64,000 bases of DNA, taken from contig CALWTK010000001.1 in NCBI GenBank assembly GCA_944384465.1, forward strand, positions 91,465 through 155,464. Direction: 5' to 3'. Below, one piece after another: positions 1 through 8,796 of the stretch. Both the position numbers and the translations under genes were made by a program. This DNA comes from an uncultured Clostridia bacterium. Lineage in GTDB: Bacteria; Bacillota; Clostridia; Christensenellales; UBA1242. The notes under the pieces were generated by a model. It saw nothing but the letters and a program-made list of their open reading frames with translations. It did no database searches and had not been told where the DNA came from. How positions within the stretch are numbered: position 1 is the first letter of the stretch; each line of letters begins with the position of its first letter.

Positions 1-198
1 GGGCTATTGGATCTTTTACTCGAAGCAAAATTCGTATCTTCAAAGGGCGAAGCTCGAAGACTAATAGAACAAAATGGCTTGTCCATGGACGGTGAGATTA
101 TAAAAGACGCCCAAATACAAATAGAAAAAGAAAAATTAAAAACTGGAATACTATTCAAAAAAGGCAAAAAGAATTTCTTGCTAATAAAGACAAAATAA
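1..198 (+). CDS. tyrS: Tyrosyl-tRNA synthetase, C-terminal end (partial)
   Basis: The reading frame is open from base 1, so this is the last 65 codons of a gene that begins before the window. The residues form an S4 RNA-binding domain, with the pattern S-x-GEARRLIEQNG-x-x-x-x-GE followed by a short basic C-terminus ending in FLLIKTK. In bacterial TyrRS this domain sits after the Rossmann catalytic domain and grips the tRNA; the end position and sequence style fit TyrRS best. Other S4 proteins (RluB, RpsD, Hsp15) are less likely because the domain is terminal. A strong terminator follows 30 bp later. Confidence 0.8.
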   Translation, partial: GLLDLLLEAKFVSSKGEARRLIEQNGLSMDGEIIKDAQIQIEKEKLKTGILFKKGKKNFLLIKTK

Positions 199-226
199 AT
201 TTCAAATCAACATCTACTATTAGAAT

Positions 227-261
227 AAAAAAGATCCTATCATTTAATAGGTTCTTTTTTT
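227..261. terminator. Rho-independent terminator after tyrS
   Basis: A 12-bp stem with one mismatch (AAAAGATCCTAT / ATAGGTTCTTTT) is followed by a run of T. The A-run on the other side lets it serve the convergent PH-domain gene as well. Confidence 0.85.
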
Positions 262-284
262 GATTTTTTTAATTGATCGCTTTT

Positions 285-830
285 TTATTTTGAAATTTTA
301 ATTAATTTTGTCTCGTTAGGTTGCACATCATTCGCTGTCTTTATATCAAATTTTGTCTTTTCAATTAACGCCTTTATCTGCTCGCATAGTTCTTCGCCGT
401 TTTCATTGATGTAATATAGATAATATTTTTTGTTTATGTAAGAGTTTGTCTTAAGCACAATCGTACAACTTCCGCGCTTGAACAGCTTATCTATGACTGT
501 CTTTTTTGCTGAAACGCTGACAATATCTGCTAGATTGATAATCTCTTTTCTAAAGATTGTAAATATGACAATGGAATTTTCATGAAGAGAATATTTGAAG
601 TCCGCTTTTTTGTGGGTCAAGATACTGTATATTGTAATAAATACGAACAGAACCCCACCTATCAAATAGATATACCAATACTGCAATTTGACACACATAT
701 AAATCAGAGCAAACGTCAAGAAAATATTGAAAGCTACCAGCATAGTATTCAGCACAAAAAAATGTTGATATAAATCTACATCAATATCTCTTATCTTTTT
801 ACTCACTCTGATCTCATCTTTTTCTTTCAT
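285..830 (-). CDS. Two-TM membrane protein with bacterial PH-like domain
   Basis: This 181-residue protein has two adjacent membrane segments (about residues 25-47 and 51-69) followed by a cytosolic beta-rich region that begins FKYSLHENSIVIFTIFRKEI. That layout is typical of small bacterial proteins with a bPH-type domain, and I infer that fold from pattern only. No catalytic motif is seen. It starts 3 bp after the ychF stop and is surely co-transcribed with it. Function unknown; membrane-stress or anchoring roles proposed for the family cannot be tested here. Confidence 0.75.
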   Translation of the reverse strand: MKEKDEIRVSKKIRDIDVDLYQHFFVLNTMLVAFNIFLTFALIYMCVKLQYWYIYLIGGVLFVFITIYSILTHKKADFKYSLHENSIVIFTIFRKEIINLADIVSVSAKKTVIDKLFKRGSCTIVLKTNSYINKKYYLYYINENGEELCEQIKALIEKTKFDIKTANDVQPNETKLIKISK

Positions 831-832
831 AT

Positions 833-1927
833 CTACACATTAAATTTAAATAGCATTATGTCGCCATCTTGTACGACGTAGTCTTTACCGACACTCATGA
901 CCTTGCCCTTTTCGCGGCATAGATTATAATCCCCTAGACTGATTAGATCTTCATATTTTACGACATCAGCTCTAATAAATCCCCGCTCGAAATCTGTATG
1001 TATCTTTCCTGCCGCTTGAGGCGCGAGTGTACCTTTTTTGATAGTCCATGCTCGCACTTCTTTCTCCCCCGCAGTGATAAAACTAATTAGCCCCAACAGA
1101 TGATAACTCGCCCTTATTAGTTTATCCAATCCAGAAATATCAATTCCTAATTCTTGCTTGAACATCTCTCTATCTTCTGGTGCCATGTTTACCAATTCTT
1201 CTTCCGTCTTGGCACATAGCGAGATCAACTCCGCATTTTCTTTTTTTGCCAACTCTTCTATCTTCTCAATATTCTGGATTTGAAAATCATCCAGGGTGTC
1301 TGACGTGTTCGCAACATATATGATAGGTTTGCTAGTGATCAAAAAGAAACTATCCACTATTTTTTTCTCTTCTTGCGTCAAACTCAACATTCTAGCAGGT
1401 TTGCTGTCCTTCAAAAGGTCCATTATCTTATTTAGTAGTTCGTATTCTTTCTGCGTCTGCAGATCTGCCGATCCGCCATGAACGACTTTTTTGATTTTAT
1501 CCAGTCTTTTTGTTACCGTGTCCATGTCTGCCAAAATCAATTCAAGATTGATTGTATCTATATCTCGCAGTGGGTCGACACTCCCCTCTACGTGAATAAT
1601 TTTATCATTTTTGAAACATCTAACTACATGCACAATGGCATCGACTTCTTTTATGTGACTCAAAAATTTATTTCCTAGGCCCGCACCCTCGCTCGCGCCT
1701 TTCACAAGTCCAGCAATATCCACAAATTCTATTTGAGCGGGTATAATTTTGTTCGTGTGATACAATTTCGCCAGTTCAACTAACCTTTCATCATATACAT
1801 CCACCACGCCCACATTCGGTTCTATCGTACAGAAAGGGTAATTCGCTGATTCTGCACCTGCTTTCGTGATTGCATTAAATAATGTACTTTTCCCCACATT
1901 GGGCAACCCTACGACTCCTAATTTCAT
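833..1927 (-). CDS. ychF: Ribosome-binding ATPase/GTPase YchF (Obg family)
   Basis: A 364-residue member of the universal YchF/OLA1 family. It opens with the P-loop GLPNVGKSTLFNAI, carries DIAGLVKGASEGAGLGNKFL (switch II region), and ends with the TGS-like domain and the FKFNV tail seen across the family. Length is as expected. YchF binds ribosomes and hydrolyses ATP in preference to GTP. The gene has a Shine-Dalgarno site (AAAGGAT, 5 nt before ATG), is first in a two-gene unit with the PH-domain gene, and is divergent from uppP. Confidence 0.96.
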   Translation of the reverse strand: MKLGVVGLPNVGKSTLFNAITKAGAESANYPFCTIEPNVGVVDVYDERLVELAKLYHTNKIIPAQIEFVDIAGLVKGASEGAGLGNKFLSHIKEVDAIVHVVRCFKNDKIIHVEGSVDPLRDIDTINLELILADMDTVTKRLDKIKKVVHGGSADLQTQKEYELLNKIMDLLKDSKPARMLSLTQEEKKIVDSFFLITSKPIIYVANTSDTLDDFQIQNIEKIEELAKKENAELISLCAKTEEELVNMAPEDREMFKQELGIDISGLDKLIRASYHLLGLISFITAGEKEVRAWTIKKGTLAPQAAGKIHTDFERGFIRADVVKYEDLISLGDYNLCREKGKVMSVGKDYVVQDGDIMLFKFNV

Positions 1928-1997
1928 ACATATCCTTTTTTGTTTAAAAGTTATATTTTATAAATACAATAATATAATAAATTGAAGAAAATTTCAA

Positions 1998-2747
1998 GTG
2001 ATTGAATTAATTAAGTATGTTTTAGTAGGATTTATTCAAGGTTTGACCGAATTTTTACCAATTTCCAGTAGCGGTCATGTCGTTTTATTTGGCTCGCTGT
2101 TTGAATTGGACAATCTACTTTTGCTTAGTGTTGTGGCACATGTTGGCACATTATTTGCCGTAATATTTTGCTATAGAAAACGCCTAGTCGAGTTGGTCAA
2201 AAAACCTTTCAACAAAACTAACATAAATTTACTCATTGCCACGATCCCGACTGTGATAATTGTGTTGTTGTTTAATCATTTTATAGAAGACAATTTTTCA
2301 ACTAAGACTTTGATATGGGGATTTTTATTGTCCGCCGTTTTACTCATCATCGCTGATTTCAAAAAAGATTCATATCGCCCAGTAAACAAGCGTTCTGCTC
2401 TATATATGGGGCTTGCTCAAGGATTGGCGCTGCTCCCCGGGATTTCACGAAGCGGCTCCACATTAGTATGTGGATTATTGGTCGGTGTGGAAAAAAATGA
2501 AGCATTAGATTTTTCCTTTTTGATGAGTATACCTATCATCATTGCCAGTGCAGTGTACGAAAGTATAAAATTGTTCACAATGCAACTTACTGTAAACTGG
2601 CTAGGCATATTTGTCGTGATGATCACTTCATTTATCTTTGGAATACTGTCAATCAAATTGATGTTAAAAATTGTGAAGAAAAATAAACTATATTTTTTCA
2701 GTATCTATCTCATAGTCCTAAGCCTTGTCATTCTATTTTTCTTCTAA
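1998..2747 (+). CDS. uppP: Undecaprenyl-diphosphatase UppP/BacA
   Basis: This 249-residue integral membrane protein recycles undecaprenyl diphosphate for cell-wall synthesis. Family motifs are clear: GFIQGLTEFLPISSSGHVVL near the N-terminus and the second catalytic motif LPGISRSGSTLV about residues 144-155, each in a re-entrant segment among about seven membrane helices. The start is GTG; no good Shine-Dalgarno site precedes it. A TATAAT at 1973-1978 predicts a leader of only about 13 nt. The alternative of a later start would remove the first helix, so GTG is kept. Confidence 0.93.
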   Translation: MIELIKYVLVGFIQGLTEFLPISSSGHVVLFGSLFELDNLLLLSVVAHVGTLFAVIFCYRKRLVELVKKPFNKTNINLLIATIPTVIIVLLFNHFIEDNFSTKTLIWGFLLSAVLLIIADFKKDSYRPVNKRSALYMGLAQGLALLPGISRSGSTLVCGLLVGVEKNEALDFSFLMSIPIIIASAVYESIKLFTMQLTVNWLGIFVVMITSFIFGILSIKLMLKIVKKNKLYFFSIYLIVLSLVILFFF

Positions 2748-2777
2748 AAAAATTTCCAAAATTTACCAAACGAAATT

Positions 2778-2817
2778 TTTACGTATTAATTCGTAAACGC
2801 TTTTTTATGACGTAAAA
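2778..2817. promoter_or_regulatory. TTTACG/CGTAAA repeats, candidate XRE operator
   Basis: Three copies of one hexamer lie in 40 bp: TTTACG at 2778-2783, CGTAAA at 2792-2797 and CGTAAA at 2811-2816. The first two form an inverted repeat with an 8-bp spacer over the predicted -35; the third overlaps the -10. A second small dyad TTTTA-TGACG-TAAAA ends at 2817. Placement suggests autorepression by the XRE protein encoded directly downstream; this is inference. Confidence 0.5.
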
Positions 2818-2824
2818 TAGAAAT
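2790..2824 (+). promoter_or_regulatory. Leaderless promoter of the XRE gene
   Basis: A -10 box TAAAAT at 2813-2818 ends 6 nt before ATG, so the predicted +1 is the A of the start codon. The -35 at 17-bp spacing (TTCGTA) is weak, consistent with a regulated promoter. No Shine-Dalgarno sequence is present. Confidence 0.5.
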
Positions 2825-3028
2825 ATGAACGTAGGTAAAATTATCAGAGATTTAAGACATGATAGAGGGCTAACTCAGACACAGTTGGCGCATGAAATTT
2901 CCACCACACAGGATACTATATCGTTGTGGGAATTAGGGAAGAGTTATCCAGATATTATCAATTTGATTAAATTGGCAAAATTTTTTGGTGTAAGCACAGA
3001 TTATATGCTAGGGCTAAAAGATTTTTAA
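2825..3028 (+). CDS. XRE-family helix-turn-helix regulator
   Basis: A 67-residue single-domain DNA-binding protein. The Cro/C1-type HTH spans most of it: IRDLRHDRGLTQTQLA, then STTQDTISLWELGKSYPDI as the recognition helix region, and a tail ending STDYMLGLKDF that matches many short Clostridia XRE regulators. It lacks any effector domain, so it probably acts as a dimeric repressor. It resembles the XRE gene at 60744-60956 in architecture. The promoter appears leaderless and carries repeated hexamers that may be its own operator. Confidence 0.88.
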   Translation: MNVGKIIRDLRHDRGLTQTQLAHEISTTQDTISLWELGKSYPDIINLIKLAKFFGVSTDYMLGLKDF

Positions 3029-3060
3029 TATATTCAAAAATTTTAATTTAAAATAAAAAT

Positions 3061-3094
3061 AAAAAGACTTTATCAATTACATAAAGTCTTTTTT
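3061..3094. terminator. Bidirectional terminator
   Basis: A 13-bp perfect stem AAAAAGACTTTAT / ATAAAGTCTTTTT with a 7-nt loop lies between two convergent genes and has T-runs on both strands. Confidence 0.9.
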
Positions 3095-3116
3095 ACCATA
3101 TAAATAATGAATTGAA

Positions 3117-4295
3117 TCAGACGACACCATACTCTGGCCAAGTCCTTCCACTAGAAGAAAACCACTCACTTTCCTTTAGAATAGTATTGTTATTCGAGCA
3201 GTTCACACCCACCTCTTCGCCAGACATAATGACAATATTGCCATTAAACGAAGTGAATTGGTTGTTTTTATAATCTAGACATAATGTCGTCACATATATG
3301 TATTTAGTATACCTCGCTACATTGTCTATAAATTGTTGAGTAGGGAACTGATTTTCAGGAGTACTTCTATATTCACTGCTACCCGCACAGCAACATACAC
3401 AAACGATTTCTGGCTGTATGACCGACAACAGAGCATCTGTAGAAGAAGTCTTGCTACCATGGTGTCCCGCTTTGTATACAGTAATCTTAGGCAAATCATT
3501 GTATTGCACCAGATATTCTTCACCCCTTTCTTCTAGATCTCCCGTGAATAGGAAATGTCTGTCTCCATGATTTAGCATACAACAAACTGAATAATCATTT
3601 TCACTGCTTGCATTGTTCTCATAATAATAGTTGTACAAAATTTCTAAACTAATATCGTTTTCGCTATCCAAAACATATTCTCGTTGCGCCCCAGCTTCTT
3701 CATTCCAACACTGAAGCGCGGTATAGTGCTGAGCTCCATTGTCTATTTCGTCATTCAATTCCCTTAAATAATTGTTGTATGTGGTGGCAGTTGATTTTTG
3801 ATTGGTCCTAGCAAAATCGATAATCATTTCGCACTCGTACAAATCAAAGATGCTGTCCACTTTCGTGCTGGTAGCAAAGCCAGCATAATGGTCTTGATGC
3901 GCATGCGTGATGATGACGTATTCTAGCGTGTTGTCGGTCACATATTGATTCAAATATTCGCTGACAGTAGAAACGCTGTTACTTTTCGACCCGCAGTCAA
4001 TCAATATGTCAATATCTTCCCCGACTTTTATGTACGTACAATCTCCTGTGTATTTGTTCCCCAGTTCTAAAAAATGCACCGACACAGTCCCATCCGCCGT
4101 GCTGATAGGTGTGTATGAAATTTCTTTATCGTCATTGTAAGAGTAATATACTGCTTCTGTTACAATCAGTTGTTCAGTCTCTGGTAGTCCCAAATAAGTG
4201 TAGCCCACAAACCCAGCAATACAGCCTAACACTAGACACACAAGTCCAATCAAAGCAACTTTAAAATTTGATTTTTTCTTTGACCTTGCCATCAT
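3117..4295 (-). CDS. ComEC-like metallo-beta-lactamase-fold protein, membrane anchored
   Basis: This 392-residue protein has one N-terminal membrane helix (about residues 13-32) and an extracellular metallo-beta-lactamase fold. Metal-binding motifs are HAHQDH (about residue 130), the aspartate in FTGDLEERGE and a histidine in AGHHGSKTSS. This set matches the C-terminal domain of ComEC/Rec2 competence proteins, but the ComEC channel domain is absent, so it is a stand-alone hydrolase, possibly an exported nuclease or phosphodiesterase. Its start overlaps the stop of the upstream gene by 4 bp (ATGA), so the two are translationally coupled. Confidence 0.85.
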   Translation of the reverse strand: MMARSKKKSNFKVALIGLVCLVLGCIAGFVGYTYLGLPETEQLIVTEAVYYSYNDDKEISYTPISTADGTVSVHFLELGNKYTGDCTYIKVGEDIDILIDCGSKSNSVSTVSEYLNQYVTDNTLEYVIITHAHQDHYAGFATSTKVDSIFDLYECEMIIDFARTNQKSTATTYNNYLRELNDEIDNGAQHYTALQCWNEEAGAQREYVLDSENDISLEILYNYYYENNASSENDYSVCCMLNHGDRHFLFTGDLEERGEEYLVQYNDLPKITVYKAGHHGSKTSSTDALLSVIQPEIVCVCCCAGSSEYRSTPENQFPTQQFIDNVARYTKYIYVTTLCLDYKNNQFTSFNGNIVIMSGEEVGVNCSNNNTILKESEWFSSSGRTWPEYGVV

Positions 4296-4774
4296 TCTCC
4301 CCCTTCACTAGTCTCGACAAAAGTGATCAATCTTATTTTTTGCACACTGAATATTCCACTGTATTTGAAATCGTCCACTGTATATATCATATAATATGTA
4401 CCCACTTCGTCAGCAGAATATGTCCCATCTTCGTTCACTGTCAAATTTGTCTCGACATGTACCTTATCGCTCACATCTCGGTTAAATGAAACTACACGAA
4501 CTCCTTCATCAATATACACTTCATCTAGAGTGAGAGTAAGCTCATCCTGACCGATAATTTCAAAGCAATCATTTCTAGTCATATAATGCCCAGCAAATAT
4601 TCCCCCTGCAATTCCTGCAATTAGCAACACGACTATCAAAATAATGCCTCCTGCGCTCATCTTTTTTATTTCTTTCTTGGCAGATTTGATCGTCTTATTT
4701 GTGGAATTTTCATCTAAATCAAAATTTATTTTTGCCTTGGATGAAACTTTTCTTGCATTTTTTCTTGTCGCCAT
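4292..4774 (-). CDS. Membrane-anchored protein with Ig-like (DUF5011-type) domain
   Basis: A 160-residue protein with a lysine-rich cytosolic N-terminus, one membrane helix (about residues 41-65) and an extracellular beta domain. The segment TLDEVYIDEGVRVVSF followed by VNEDGTYSADEVGTYYMIYT has the pattern of bacterial Ig-like domains that begin with "D-x-G" and end "x-G-x-Y-x-I-x-Y". It is translationally coupled to the downstream metallo-beta-lactamase protein, so the two probably work together on the outer face. A Shine-Dalgarno site AGGAG lies 6 nt before ATG. Confidence 0.75.
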   Translation of the reverse strand: MATRKNARKVSSKAKINFDLDENSTNKTIKSAKKEIKKMSAGGIILIVVLLIAGIAGGIFAGHYMTRNDCFEIIGQDELTLTLDEVYIDEGVRVVSFNRDVSDKVHVETNLTVNEDGTYSADEVGTYYMIYTVDDFKYSGIFSVQKIRLITFVETSEGGE

Positions 4775-4942
4775 AAACGCTCCTATTTTTTTATTTTATA
4801 ATTAAATAATACCATAATTTAATAAATATTTTAAATAAATTTTAATTAATTTTAAAAATAAATATTTTTTTAAATATAAAAATTTTACTAAAAAAGAAAA
4901 CAATTTTCTTACGAAAATATGTTTTGATGTTAACACAATCAA

Positions 4943-4971
4943 AAAAAATCACTATAAATTAGTGATTTTTT
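4943..4971. terminator. Terminator of the fucO-FIST-ALDH operon
   Basis: The stem AAAAATCACTA / TAGTGATTTTT with loop TAAAT is followed on the minus strand by eight T, 30 bp beyond the aldehyde dehydrogenase stop. Confidence 0.85.
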
Positions 4972-5001
4972 ATATATATTCATAATTTTTTAATTAATTT
5001 A

Positions 5002-6438
5002 TTATTTTAATACATTTTTTAATGTAATAGTTTTAGTTTTTGTCACTTGGTCGAATGTACTCATGACACCTTCAGTCCCAATACCTGACATCTTGTAGCC
5101 ACCGAAAGGTATTTCAAAACTTCTATGGAAACTAGCCCCATTGATGACCGTGCCTCCGCACTCCAATTTTGAGCAAACTTTGAAAGCTGTGTTCATATCT
5201 CTTGTGAACACGCATCCACACAATCCATAGCAAGATGAATTCGCTATCTCAACTGCTTCATCCACATTTTCACACGGAATGATGCTGACAACTGGAGCAA
5301 AGATTTCTTCATCCTTTGCAACATCTGCAGTCTTAGGTATATTAGTTATGACAGTAGGTTGCAATACCGCACCTTCCGCGTTACCACCCAACAAGATCTT
5401 TCCACCTTGAGCCACCGCTGTCTTAATCTGCTGGACAGCTTTATCACAAGCAGCTTTTGTAACAAGCGCACCAATCTCAGTCTTTTTATCCAAAGGATTG
5501 CCTACAACAAGTTTTTTCAGACGTTCTACAACCTTGGCCTCAAACTCTTTCAACACTTCTTTTTCTACAATGAAGCGTTTGCTAGCGCAACAAACTTGCC
5601 CAGTGTTATACATCCTTCCCCAAACGACTTCTTCTACCGCCAGATCAATATCCGCATCTTTGAGCACAATGAACGCATCATTGCCACCCAATTCGAGCGC
5701 CACATGTGCCATATGGGACGCCCCATTGGCGTAAATTGATTTCCCGACTGCGGTCGACCCTGTGAATGTGATACCATGCACATCAGGATGCTTTGAGAGT
5801 GGATCTCCTGTCTTTAACCCCTCTCCTGTCAGCACTTGCACAACCCCATTAGGTAGTCCCGCTTGATGAAGAAGAGCGACCAGTTTGATAACTGTCAACG
5901 GATTTTGGTGTGGTGGTTTCACAATAATTGTGTTCCCAGCCAAAATTGACGGAGCCACCTTTTGATCAAACAAATCGCATGGAAAATTGAATGGCAATAT
6001 TGCCACCATTACCCCCAAAGGTTCACGTACTGTGAATTGAATTGAATACTCCTGCCCAGACTCTGTACCAGCAGGAATGGCATTACCATAAAGGTGTTTT
6101 GCTTTCTCCATAAACGCTGAAAAGCCGATTCTAATATTGGCAATTTCACCATACGCTTGAGTGATAGGTTTACCCGTCTCTTTGGATAGTGTTTTTGCTA
6201 AATCGTCTTTATTTAGGTCAACCAAGTCAAGGAAATCATCTAAAATATCCACCTTTTTATGGATAGGCACGTTCGCCCATGTCTTCCCTGCTTTTTTAGC
6301 GTATTCAACCGCTCTGTTCACATCTTTAGCGGTAGCGTTAGGGACAGTGTCAATCACCTTACCAGTATAAGGATTGACTATATTCATTGTAGATTTATCA
6401 CTAGCATCTACCCATTTACCATTGATAATATTTTGCAT
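5002..6438 (-). CDS. NAD(P)-dependent aldehyde dehydrogenase
   Basis: A full-length 478-residue ALDH-superfamily enzyme oxidising an aldehyde to an acid. The cofactor region is FTGSTAVGKSI, the general base sits in ELGGND (about residue 250) and the nucleophile in GQVCCASKRF (about residue 285), where the usual GQxC is followed by a second Cys. It is closest in style to the lactaldehyde/succinate-semialdehyde group; the substrate cannot be fixed from sequence. It is the last gene of a three-gene operon with a FucO-like reductase, which makes lactaldehyde a sensible guess. SD is AGGGGG before ATG. Confidence 0.9.
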   Translation of the reverse strand: MQNIINGKWVDASDKSTMNIVNPYTGKVIDTVPNATAKDVNRAVEYAKKAGKTWANVPIHKKVDILDDFLDLVDLNKDDLAKTLSKETGKPITQAYGEIANIRIGFSAFMEKAKHLYGNAIPAGTESGQEYSIQFTVREPLGVMVAILPFNFPCDLFDQKVAPSILAGNTIIVKPPHQNPLTVIKLVALLHQAGLPNGVVQVLTGEGLKTGDPLSKHPDVHGITFTGSTAVGKSIYANGASHMAHVALELGGNDAFIVLKDADIDLAVEEVVWGRMYNTGQVCCASKRFIVEKEVLKEFEAKVVERLKKLVVGNPLDKKTEIGALVTKAACDKAVQQIKTAVAQGGKILLGGNAEGAVLQPTVITNIPKTADVAKDEEIFAPVVSIIPCENVDEAVEIANSSCYGLCGCVFTRDMNTAFKVCSKLECGGTVINGASFHRSFEIPFGGYKMSGIGTEGVMSTFDQVTKTKTITLKNVLK

Positions 6439-6450
6439 ATTAACCCCCTA

Positions 6451-7620
6451 TTATTTAGTAAAAGCAGTGAATGAAAGCATCAATCCGCCAGTAGTATTTC
6501 TGCCATCATCTACATAACCATATTCACCAAACGTAAATTCCATGATAAATGGAACGCCATTTACGTTCTTCTTGATCTCTTTATACACTTCATTGATCCT
6601 GCTATCAATCCCCGCACGTCTTCCACCGCAGTGTACTAGGTGATAACAAACGGCTGGCTTAACTAGACGCTTATTTAATTCCTTCAAAGTTTTTCCAACA
6701 GAAGATATCAACTCATCAACAGTCGCTTCCATACGAATGACTGTGGTCCCTTCTGCCAAGTTAGCGCCGATATTCATCGAATAGTCGTCATTTGCAAACA
6801 TCGGATGACGAATGGCAATCAAATCTCCCAATCTATCTTTAACCCCTAGCGGACTTGTGATAGTAGCAGACAACAATTTGTCTCCCATCAGTTCGCTTGG
6901 TTTCATACCACGCCAACTAGCATATTTTTTGACGGCAGCAGTACCATCAATAGACACCAACTGCCTTGTACCTTCCACTTTGGTAATGATACCCATATCT
7001 TTTGTCTCTCTATAGGCACCTGTAAACTCATTTACAAACCCACCTTTCATGTATATCAAAGCGACAGCAACGCCTTCGCTAGTGACTTTACCATCTAGAT
7101 AAAGTTTCCAATTTCCACTGATTGTATTGTCCGCAGCTGAACCACCAAACAATGGAACTCTACCTACAACTCTATTCGCCCCTTTCAAGAAAAATTCTTC
7201 TTCCGTAGGGCTAGCTGCCATATACATGACATCTGGTTCGTCACCGACTGGCATTTTGGTCATAATACGTGCGTGTTTTGTAGCAGCTTCACCCGCGTCT
7301 CTAGCACTTTGATACGCTTTCCTATCAGCAAAACCGACGCCAACGACCATATTTGGATCACTGAGCACCATGATACCTACAAAAGGTTTGTTCCCGCCGA
7401 CATACCCTTCTGGCATGATGACCCCGGTGAAACTCGTGTTTCCGATTACTGGGCAAGAATATACTTCCTTTATCCCTTTGATAACATCTTTGATCTTGTA
7501 ATCACAACTCATATATGCAAAAACTAATTTTGCATCTTTTGATTTTCCGGCCATTTTAGCCGCTTCTAGCCCTGCCTCATACGCCACTTTGTTGGTACTA
7601 AACCCTGTTAATGCTTTCAT
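6451..7620 (-). CDS. FIST N- and C-domain protein
   Basis: A 389-residue soluble protein with the two-part FIST architecture: an N-terminal half containing GNTSFTGVIMPEGY and GGSAADN-type glycine motifs, and a C-terminal half with HLVHCGGRR and the terminal FGEYGYVDDGRN segment. FIST domains are predicted ligand-sensing modules, usually fused or linked to signalling proteins. Here it stands alone between an alcohol dehydrogenase and an aldehyde dehydrogenase, with 12- and 21-bp gaps, which suggests a role in that pathway (sensor, chaperone or compartment protein). No output domain is present. SD AGGAGGGG is strong. Confidence 0.85.
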   Translation of the reverse strand: MKALTGFSTNKVAYEAGLEAAKMAGKSKDAKLVFAYMSCDYKIKDVIKGIKEVYSCPVIGNTSFTGVIMPEGYVGGNKPFVGIMVLSDPNMVVGVGFADRKAYQSARDAGEAATKHARIMTKMPVGDEPDVMYMAASPTEEEFFLKGANRVVGRVPLFGGSAADNTISGNWKLYLDGKVTSEGVAVALIYMKGGFVNEFTGAYRETKDMGIITKVEGTRQLVSIDGTAAVKKYASWRGMKPSELMGDKLLSATITSPLGVKDRLGDLIAIRHPMFANDDYSMNIGANLAEGTTVIRMEATVDELISSVGKTLKELNKRLVKPAVCYHLVHCGGRRAGIDSRINEVYKEIKKNVNGVPFIMEFTFGEYGYVDDGRNTTGGLMLSFTAFTK

Positions 7621-7641
7621 AAATTTCCCCTCCTTTTTTTA

Positions 7642-8796
7642 TTAAAGCAATGATTTGTACAATTTTTTAATATCATTCACACTGGTTGGTCGCGGATTCC
7701 CACCTGTGCAAACATCATTATAAGCGTCCACACTCAGCACGTCTAAATCTTTTTCTTGTATGCCGAATTCTGAAAGTGATGTCGGTATATTCAATTCTTT
7801 GCTCAACTTTTTCACTGCGTTTATAGCAAGAGTTATACATTTTTCATCGGTCGCCTTTTTCGTGTCAATGCCAAAACATTCAGCTATCAACCTATATTTT
7901 GATTTTGCATTGGAGTCCGCGTTGTATTTCATAACTGTAGGCAATATCATGGCGTTTGCGACGCCGTGTGCTATATCAAATCGCCCACCCAAAGGGTGCG
8001 CCATAGAGTGCACTATCCCCAAGCCAACATTACTGAACCCCATTCCGACAATGTATTGGGCATACGCCATTTTCTCACGTGCTTCAATGTCATTTCCATT
8101 CTTGTAAGCAAGTGGCAAATATTTGGCGATCGTCCTGATACTCTCAAGAGCGAACATGTCGCTGAACTGTGTGGCACCCTTGGTGATCAAACTCTCAATA
8201 GCATGTGTCAATGCGTCCATGCCAGTGCTGGCGGTAAGTCCTTTCGGCATAGATTGCATAAGCTCTGCATCGACTATAGACATGATTGGAATATCATGCG
8301 GATCAACACACACCATTTTCTTTTTCTTCTTAGTATCAGTGATCACATAATTTATCGTAACTTCGGCAGCAGTACCACTTGTCGTAGGCATAGCAATTAC
8401 AGGGAACGCTTTGTTCCTTGTGTCCACAGCACCATTCAAACTGACCACATCATAATGCTCTTTGTTGTTCTTTATGATTGCAATTGCCTTCGCTGTATCA
8501 ATAACACTCCCACCGCCGACAGCAATTATCACATCCGCCTTTGATTTTTTCAAAGCTGCCAACCCTAGATGCACATTTTCAATAGTTGGATTAGGTTTGA
8601 TATTGGAAAATATGAAATATTTGATATTAGCCTCGTCCAAAATGTTGCTAACTTTTAGTAAAACTCCACTTTTTATGATCGTGTCATCAGATACCAAAAG
8701 GACCTTCTTAAATCCCCTTTTCTTCAATTCGTCTTTTAGACAACTTCTAGCATTCGCACCTAAATAGACACACTCGTTAAAAATATAACGCTCCAT
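7642..8796 (-). CDS. fucO: Iron-containing alcohol dehydrogenase, lactaldehyde reductase (FucO) type
   Basis: A 384-residue group III dehydrogenase. It shares the FucO-specific stretches GTAAEVTINYVITD, VCVDPHDIP, GMGFSNVGLG and DVCTGGNPRP, plus the NAD motif GGGSVIDTAKA. The iron ligands are seen as D and H in MDALTHAIE, and the histidines of HSMAHPLGG and IAHG. FucO reduces L-lactaldehyde to 1,2-propanediol with NADH. It is first in the operon with FIST and ALDH genes; reduction and oxidation of the same aldehyde would allow redox-neutral dismutation. SD AGGAGGGG precedes ATG. Confidence 0.88.
   Translation of the reverse strand: MERYIFNECVYLGANARSCLKDELKKRGFKKVLLVSDDTIIKSGVLLKVSNILDEANIKYFIFSNIKPNPTIENVHLGLAALKKSKADVIIAVGGGSVIDTAKAIAIIKNNKEHYDVVSLNGAVDTRNKAFPVIAMPTTSGTAAEVTINYVITDTKKKKKMVCVDPHDIPIMSIVDAELMQSMPKGLTASTGMDALTHAIESLITKGATQFSDMFALESIRTIAKYLPLAYKNGNDIEAREKMAYAQYIVGMGFSNVGLGIVHSMAHPLGGRFDIAHGVANAMILPTVMKYNADSNAKSKYRLIAECFGIDTKKATDEKCITLAINAVKKLSKELNIPTSLSEFGIQEKDLDVLSVDAYNDVCTGGNPRPTSVNDIKKLYKSLL

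Noticed and set aside
7966..8544. 192-codon plus-strand frame inside the fucO-like gene
   Set aside because: Antisense shadow of a well-conserved dehydrogenase; no SD, no family match.
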